A stretch of DNA of 64,000 nt from Lepus europaeus. Taxonomy: Eukaryota > Chordata > Mammalia > Lagomorpha > Leporidae. The stretch covers positions 91,159,808-91,223,807 of the forward strand of contig NC_084834.1 in NCBI RefSeq assembly GCF_033115175.1, written 5' to 3'. The translations under genes were made by a program, and so were the position numbers. The notes beneath the pieces are model-generated. The model was given only the letters and a program-made list of their open reading frames with translations. It was not told the origin of the DNA and made no database searches. This document shows, one piece after another, positions 57,888 to 64,000 of this stretch. Each line of letters begins with the position of its first letter. Position 1 is the first letter of the stretch.

Positions 57888-58412
57888 ACAACTGCACTGT
57901 TCAATGCCAGTAGCTACATACGCTTACTTCACTTCAAACTTAAATTAATTTTTTAAAATATTTATTTATTTGAGAGACATAGTTACAGAGAAAGAGAAAG
58001 AAGTCTTCCATCCGCTGGTTCACTTCCCAAATGGCCACAACAGTCAGAGCGGGGCCAATTCAAAGCCAGGAGCCAGGAGCTTCTTTTGGCTCTCCCAAGT
58101 AGGTACAGGGATCCATGCTCTTAGGCCATCTTCCACTGCTTTCCCAGGCCATAGCAGAGAGCTGGATTGGAAAAGGAGCAGCCAGGACATGAACTGGCAC
58201 ATATGGGATGCCAGCACCACAGGCAGAGGCTTAGCCTACTATGCCACAGTGCTGGTCCCAAAAGTTAAATGGATTTAAATGAGATATAAAGTCCAGTTTC
58301 TGTGTCTCTCTACTCATATTTCAAGTGCTTGATTGCCACAAGAGACCACATACCAGACAGTATATACGTAAGACATTCTATTGCAACAGACATGCTACTG
58401 GGAGGCACTGCT
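57888..58412. mobile_element. hAT-like nonautonomous DNA transposon relic (MER type), split by a CSINE
   Basis: The left part has 'gcactgttcaatgccagtagctac' and 'aacttaaattaattttt'. The right part has 'catatttcaagtgcttgattgcc', 'gagaccacataccagacagt' and 'aagacattctattgcaacag', near-palindromic in layout as in MER palindromic hAT relics. The exact family name is uncertain. Confidence 0.5.
57950..58259 (-). mobile_element. CSINE, antisense, nested in the MER relic
   Basis: 'aaatatttatttatttgagagac', 'ccatccgctggttcacttccc', 'caaagccaggagccaggagc' and 'ctatgccacagtgctggtccc'. Target duplication not clear. Confidence 0.9.
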
Positions 58413-59700
58413 CCAGAGGAGGGAGAAACTATAAAGAGAGACCGTGAATTCTAGGTCTCATCTGGGAGGGAAAAATGCCTCCTGTTGATTCCTGGGAAAT
58501 TCTCAGGATAAAGAAATCCTGCCGGAAAGAGAAGCCCTCTCCTGCTACATGTTGTCCCAATTTGCCAACCCTCTGTCCTAGCCCAGGTTCCCTCTTCCTG
58601 CTTTCCTCTCCTTATTTTAATATTCTCTATGTAGAAGGCAATGGGACAGACAAAATAAACAGAGGAGGAAAACACAGGGTCACAGCAGCAGCCCCATTTT
58701 TAGTACCCATTGTTTGCTGCTGACACAAAGTTCAGGGGAGAGTTTGCAGATCTGTTTCACAGCTCCTTGGGGATCACTAAGACCACTTAAAAGAATCTTA
58801 GGCTTCTCCCCGTATGTGTTGCACATAGGTTTCCTACAGTTACATGCTCCAGTTGACTCTCCTGATTATAATCATTCAATCAGCATTTTAAGTCATCTCT
58901 TCCTATTGGGAGGATTTGGGGAGGGCCAGTGTAGCAGTCACCTACATTTGCAAAATGCAGGCTATTCTGTGTTTCAAGAAACACGGAGGAAATCATATTT
59001 TCACTGACAGTTGAGAGTAGTCAGTTTCCCAGGGAGAAGCACTGGTGGAGCAGGCCTTTGCACAGGGAGGCCTTTGTCATTTTACGGCTGCTCATCTGTC
59101 AACTGTCAGCGTGTCTCAAAGGGACTCTGGCCATGATGTTTTCCTCTGCACCTCTCCCATCCTGGTGGCCCAAATCTCCCTGACTAACCATTCGTCTTCC
59201 TATTTGCCTAGTCTGGCCGCTGACAATGAGCAGAGATGTAGTGGTGATTCTGCAGCTGCAAAGACGGAGCAGGAGGGGCGGGTGGCCAGCAGCTGAGGGC
59301 GGCCCAGAGCTGGAGCCTCAGAGAATGGGCTTAGCATCTCTATGGAAGCACTTCTGCCCAGGGAGGAGTTTTTTTGTCTGTACCGTTGTCCATAGGAAAA
59401 AAGGGCTGAGCCAAATGTGAGGTTGGCAGGGCAGAAGCAAGGGACCTAACAAGGCGAGGTAAATCTTGACACCCACCCCCTTCTCACCCACCCCCTTGGA
59501 TTCCAAGGGCCCCACCCCTGTGTGAAAATGTCCTTCTTGGAAATTCCAGGCAGAGGAGAGATTAAGTGCAATTGTCTGAGCCCAGGTAGTGCGTGAAATC
59601 AGCTTTAATGATTGTCTATCATACGCCACGGTTCCATTTTTTCAAGGTCAGTGTGTCATAACTATTTTTGGCAAGCTGTAAACTCAAGCAGTGAAAGGCT
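58413..59700. other. Unique, relatively GC-rich stretch
   Basis: About 1.3 kb free of recognised repeats and higher in GC than its neighbours, especially 59040-59330 and 59460-59520. Several frames of 74-103 codons occur on both strands, as expected from higher GC, without a domain. The text at 59540-59700 is even in composition. A regulatory or conserved element is possible but unproven. Confidence 0.35.
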
Positions 59701-59704
59701 ATAA

Positions 59705-59900
59705 ACGTCACTGGGTCCGAATTCTGACTCTCCCACGAGTTGGATGCATCTTACCTGCAAGTCCCTTCAGTTTCAAGCTTTTATTTCCTTTACTGGAAAA
59801 CAGAGTTAGGAAAGAATCTCCTTTATGCTCGTTTGAGGGTAAATGAGATGGTACAATGAGAAAGATTCCTGAACTCTTAACTTCATCTTGACAGTGCTGC
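59705..59900 (+). repeat. MIR relic, sense
   Basis: 'attctgactctcccacgagttgg', 'cttacctgcaagtcccttcagtttc', 'cctttactggaaaacagag' and 'gagggtaaatgagatggta' follow MIR order. Confidence 0.55.
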
Positions 59901-62070
59901 TTTGCTAACTTGTCATTCTGTATCTCATTCTTGTTCCATGTCATTTCTTTGGATTTTACTTTTCCAAAGTCTCCTGCTTTTCAGTGCCAACCTCATTTAT
60001 GCCTGGCATAACTGGCAGGCCTGGCTCTGTGGCCCCACAAGCTCTGACCCACAAGAGGGGTGATGACTATAAAGGCCAAATATTTCTCACATTCCTTTTT
60101 TCTTTAGCCTGTCAGTCGGCTCATAGGCGCCTTGCCTATCTTTTGTAGCATCTTTTATTGGAATGATTTTTGAGAAATGTTATAATAATCTTATCAGAGC
60201 TTTACTTTGTATATTCTTTCCTTTTCTCATTTTCTCCTTTATCTTTCGATTTGCTTTTCTTGACACAAAGTTTTCATCTGTGCTGCATGTATGGATCACT
60301 GCCTATGTAGTTTCTGTTGCTTTATGTTCTTAAGTCCTTCATCACACAAAGACCTGAAAAATGCACATTTTTTATTTTTAATAACAATAATTAGCCAACA
60401 AGCATTAAATTTTAGCTTGCTAGTATCTGAATATTTTTATATATGAAAAATACACTAATATGTGTTTTCAGAAGTCCAAAAGACAGATCCTAGATTTCTA
60501 TGTCTCAAACAGATAGGTAGGTATAGGCTCCAGCTTGGCTAACTGAACTTTCCAATCCCTTGGAGTTAGTGAGGCTGAAAACAAAATCCCCAAACAAAAC
60601 AGGAACAGTTTTAAATTCACTTCCATGGTTGTGGCTGTGGTTGTGGCTCTGTTTTGGGAGCTGTGTCAAGTGAGGCATCCAGTATTTAGTGTCAGGGCTA
60701 TGGGTCAATCCAGTGAGTCCTGTGACCAGGCCTGGCCATTACTAGCCAAGAACATGTCCTATGCAAGTTATAGAAAATTATCCTTCCACATGCTCACAAG
60801 TCCTTGATTACGCAGCTTGGCAAATAGAGCTCTTGTGTGCATGCATAAAGCATCTATTTCTGTGAGTTGGTGTAGAACATACCAGGACACATAGTCTGGT
60901 GTTCAGGAAAGGAACTGGGGCCTATTTTCAGTTCCTAACTATCCCCTGAGTCCAATAGCTTTGGACAGTGAACAAACTTGTTAACCTTAATTGCTGCCCC
61001 TGTTTCCCAAGAGTTTCCATGGATTTCTCATTAAATGTGTGATCTGCCTAAAATCTCCTCAGTGTATCTCTTTTCAGTGTAAACTATCCAGAGCCAGATT
61101 CATTAGCAACAACCAAGAACCTATTTTAATGGTGAGCTAGCGGTATAACTCTCTATGCATATGCAAATTTTATTTACTCAAATATAACAAGTTGATAACC
61201 AATTGAGCTGGCAATATTTATTTGAAGATATCTATTTCTTCTACTCTTTCAAAATCTAGTCTCTATAGTAAATGATTTCTTTTCTATTCTAAGGCATGCT
61301 TGTCAATATTCTTCCTGCCCAATTATCTGTTTCCTCTTCCTGTGGCCAGTTCTCCTGCCCAAGTCTGCCTTCTGTAGAGTCCCCTTCAGAGCCTACCCTG
61401 GACACTGGGAGAACAGGACATGAGGATGGGTACAGGTGGGCACGCACTGGGGGAAGGAAGCAGTGGCTGTGCCTGTCCGATAGACTCCACTGACTTGAGA
61501 AGCAGGGATATAGGCCAAGGACACCCAACAATTGATCTCTAAATGTAAGCTGAACTTTTTGGAGGCACCTTCACAAAGAGTGGGCCAACTCTTTTCTTTA
61601 AACACAGATCTATCAAGCACAGAAATGGAAGTTTGTCTCTACAGGCTGCAGCTGTTGTGATGATGGGGCTTCAAAAATGCATGGGGAATGTGCATTCTCT
61701 TTTTGTTCTATTTTTCCATTACCTTTTTGAAACTCCGTTGTATACAAATAAGCAAAGCAGTTCCCTGTGACAGTAGCTGAGTGGTTTGCCTTGGTGTTTA
61801 AATAAAGCAAACTTCAAAACAGATAAGAAACATCATTAAGCTCCTTGCCAGTGTGCTGTCACATTAAATTCTAGCAAACTTAATGGCAGAAGAGAAGTCA
61901 GATAACAGGATGTGTCGTGTCCTCTGCTCCATCTTCCTTGGCATTTTGGCTTAAACGTGGTATGAAAGCTGTGTGTTTAGAGCTGTGAAAACCACAGAGC
62001 ATCACTGTATTTCCTTGTGCCAAAAAGACATGAACATTTATTTTCCTATGGTGGAGGATAAAAAAAATAG
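59901..62070. other. Unique sequence with a possible decayed MIR
   Basis: No gene is seen. A weak sense MIR may lie at 60880-61060 ('cagtgaacaaacttgttaacctt', 'cctgtttcccaag'). The GTGGCTGTGGTTGTGGCT run at 60627-60644 is a small imperfect repeat. Confidence 0.35.
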
Positions 62071-62393
62071 GGACCGGCACCGTGGCTCACTTGGTTAATC
62101 CTCCACCTGCGTCGCCGGCATCCCATATGGGTGCCGGGTTCTAGTCCTGGTTGCTCCTCTTCCAGTCCAGCTCTCCACTGTGGCCTGGGAAGGCAGTGGA
62201 GGATGGCCCAAGTGCTTGGGTGCCTGCACCTGAGTGGGAGACCAGGAAGAAGCGCCTGGCTCCTGGCTTCGGATCGGCATAGCTCCGGCCGTAGCAGAAT
62301 TTGGGGAGCAAACTAACGGAAGGAAGACCTCTCTCTCTGTCTCTCTCTCACTATCTAACTCTACCTGTCAAATAAATTAAAAAAAAAAAAAAC
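62071..62393 (+). mobile_element. CSINE, sense
   Basis: Head 'gaccggcaccgtggctcacttgg', B-box 'ggttctagtcc', body 'cccaagtgcttgggtgcctg' and 'ggatcggcatagctccgg', tail 'ctgtcaaataaattaa' with A13. The flanks are both A-rich. Confidence 0.94.
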
Positions 62394-62479
62394 AGGAAAC
62401 ACTACTACACAGGCCCTCTATGTTGATCAACAGTTTCTCAAGCATATGAGCTCAGGCAGTACTGTAGAGAGCTTGAGTA

Positions 62480-62620
62480 TGGATACCAGAGAAGGATGCT
62501 GACTTGGCTCCTGGCTCAGTAACTTCCCAGCTTTCTTGGGTTTTGGTTTTCTTATTTGTAAAACTCGTTGGTTTTGAAGCAAAATTAAGTTCTGAGAACA
62601 GTGCCTTCAACATGAATGTC
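62480..62620 (+). repeat. MIR relic, sense
   Basis: 'gacttggctcctggctcagtaactt' and 'ttggttttcttatttgtaaaactcg' match MIR core and 3' phrases. Confidence 0.55.
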
Positions 62621-63685
62621 ACAGGAGTGTTAGGTATTCCTCTACATATGGCACATGTTTTTGTGCCACAGCATTTGATTCTGTGAGCAGGAATGAAGAC
62701 TCTTGGCACTTGGTTCTCATATACACTTGGCTGTGAGCTCCTCTGAAAATGGCAATCTTCTCCATGTGCTACAACAGGGATGAGCTCTAGAATCCCCTTT
62801 TAAATTGCTATGGGCAGTCTGAATAAGGAACTCTGATAGGTAACACAACTTTAGCATCACATGAATGTGGTCTTAATAGGCAATAGACCTGGTTCTGTAG
62901 CCTCACCAGAAAGAAAGGCTACAGATCAACTCCTCCAAAACTGAAGTCTGCTATTGTTGGCTGGCTTGCCTTGGTTTCAATCTGATAATCCTTTGTAGCA
63001 GTTCATTTCACTTGGAAAAGTGTGGTTAACATTGTGCTGCTGCTTTTGTTGATGGGCACAGGAAGTTACACAGAAGTACAACAGAAATTGGATGTGACAT
63101 GAGTGCTTTACTGAGATTTTTAATGGTCAAGGTAGAAAAATCTGCTTTGTAAATTTCCCAATTAAAGTTCTTACCGCCCACACTCAGTGGCAGAGGACAT
63201 TGACATAGTAGTTATTGGTTCTGTGTGTTCTGGTAGATTTAAAGAATTACTTCCTGAAGAGAATCTTGGCCCTCCCCAGAGTCTGTCTACTCATCTTCAG
63301 GGGGAGGTGAGATGGCCTCTATCCAAGCCTTTCTGGCTTTTATTCATTCTATTCCCTGCTCAGCTGGCTTTTAAAGCATACAGCTCCGTATTTAATTTGA
63401 TACATAAAATAACTGCACTCCACAGACTTGTAGGGAAATTTATCCCCCAAATCACTGCCAATCAATAGCTGTTTAAGTTTCTTGAAAGCAAAAATATTGG
63501 CACTGTTGATTTGAAGATATCTAAGATATCTCTCAAATCTGTTCTCATCTTTTCATTCCAACCCATCACCCAAACTTTAGCCACATCACAGTCTTTTCCA
63601 TCACAGAGCCTTCTAAATTCTTACCTCCTTTATTACTACTCTAACCTTTCCAATTTCCACACCTTACTCTTAGAAATTTAAAAAC
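62621..63685. other. Unique sequence
   Basis: No recognised gene or repeat. The 93-codon frame at 63187-63468 shows no domain. Confidence 0.35.
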
Positions 63686-63689
63686 TACA

Positions 63690-63905
63690 TAATTTTTTTC
63701 AAATTAATTAATTTTCTATGCCATTTCCATTTTAACACCAGGTTGTTTTTTTTTTTTTTCATTTCCAATTCTCTTTATATACAGAAGATCACTTCAGTAT
63801 ATAATTAGTAAAGACCTCATCAGTTTGTGCCCACACAGAAAAGCAAAGTATAAAAATACTGTTTCAGTACTAGTTATAGCATCACTTGGCTTTAGACGAC
63901 ACAAT
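63690..63905 (-). mobile_element. L1 3' UTR fragment, antisense
   Basis: 'aattttctatgccatttcc', 'ttccaattctctttatatacagaagatc', 'cagtttgtgcccacacagaaa' and 'ttcagtactagttatagc' match the second duplicated segment of the 21.0 kb L1 3' UTR. Sequence after 63905 is unassigned up to the window edge. Confidence 0.85.
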
Positions 63906-64000
63906 GCTATAATTAGTAATCCAATGGTAGTTTTTTCACTTTATGTTGCTATATGGGCAAAATGTTGAAATCTTTACCTAATATATACTAAACTGGTCTT

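Noticed and set aside
63187..63468. 93-codon ORF near the right edge
   Set aside because: No domain is recognised and the composition matches chance. No start context or splice sites support it.

Overview
This is a vertebrate nuclear window, almost certainly from a lagomorph (rabbit or hare). The main evidence is at least 27 copies of the tRNA-derived CSINE ('C repeat') family. Young copies have heads of the type GGCCGGCGCCGTGGCTC, bodies such as 'CAAGTGCTTGGGCC', and a (TC)n/'CACTGTCCACTCTGCCTGTC' tail. L1 elements with a lagomorph-type 3' UTR occur alongside them. I see no host gene exon, no structural RNA gene and no CpG island. The window is intergenic or deep intronic DNA, AT-rich and densely filled with repeats. 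Most open frames are chance ORFs or repeat fragments.

Layout. 1-1.5 kb: low-complexity unique DNA and an L2 relic. 1.5-4.4 kb: an old antisense L1 (3' half) broken up by SINEs and an L1 5' UTR-like insert. 5.1-7.6 kb: an antisense L1 piece that keeps its 5' end (5' UTR plus start of ORF1) but lacks its 3' part. 9.6-20.2 kb: one ancient sense-strand L1 (L1M/HAL1-like) that can be followed from ORF1 through endonuclease, reverse transcriptase and C-terminal regions to its 3' UTR. It is spread over about 10.5 kb by nested insertions: nine or more CSINEs, two MaLR LTRs and an 870-bp LSM14A retrocopy. 20.3-20.95 kb: two CSINEs. 21.0-28.6 kb: a near-complete, younger antisense L1 of about 7.6 kb, with 5' UTR, broken ORF1, broken ORF2 (endonuclease, FADD-type RT, Cys/His knuckle) and a long 3' UTR with an internal duplication. 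A CSINE2 sits inside its ORF2 with a perfect 17-bp target-site duplication.

29-44 kb: sparser, older repeats. These are MLT1 LTRs in inverted orientation, MIR and L2 relics, a MIR split by an L1M fragment, a 5'-truncated young L1 3' end, a CR1/L3-class LINE relic with recognisable coding, and CSINEs. 44-64 kb: mostly unique AT-rich sequence with scattered MIR/L2/MLT1, a (TTTTC)n satellite grown from a CSINE tail, a 120-bp polypyrimidine tract, a hAT-like MER relic split by a CSINE, and L1 3' ends. The last one runs towards the right edge.

The only recognisable host-derived protein sequence is the LSM14A retrocopy. It is 5'-truncated but keeps an uninterrupted frame. I found no new biological system. 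The interest lies in nested-insertion chronology, target-site duplications and a few unexplained non-repeat stretches. Family names were assigned by eye from remembered consensus features, so subfamily labels and boundaries are approximate.
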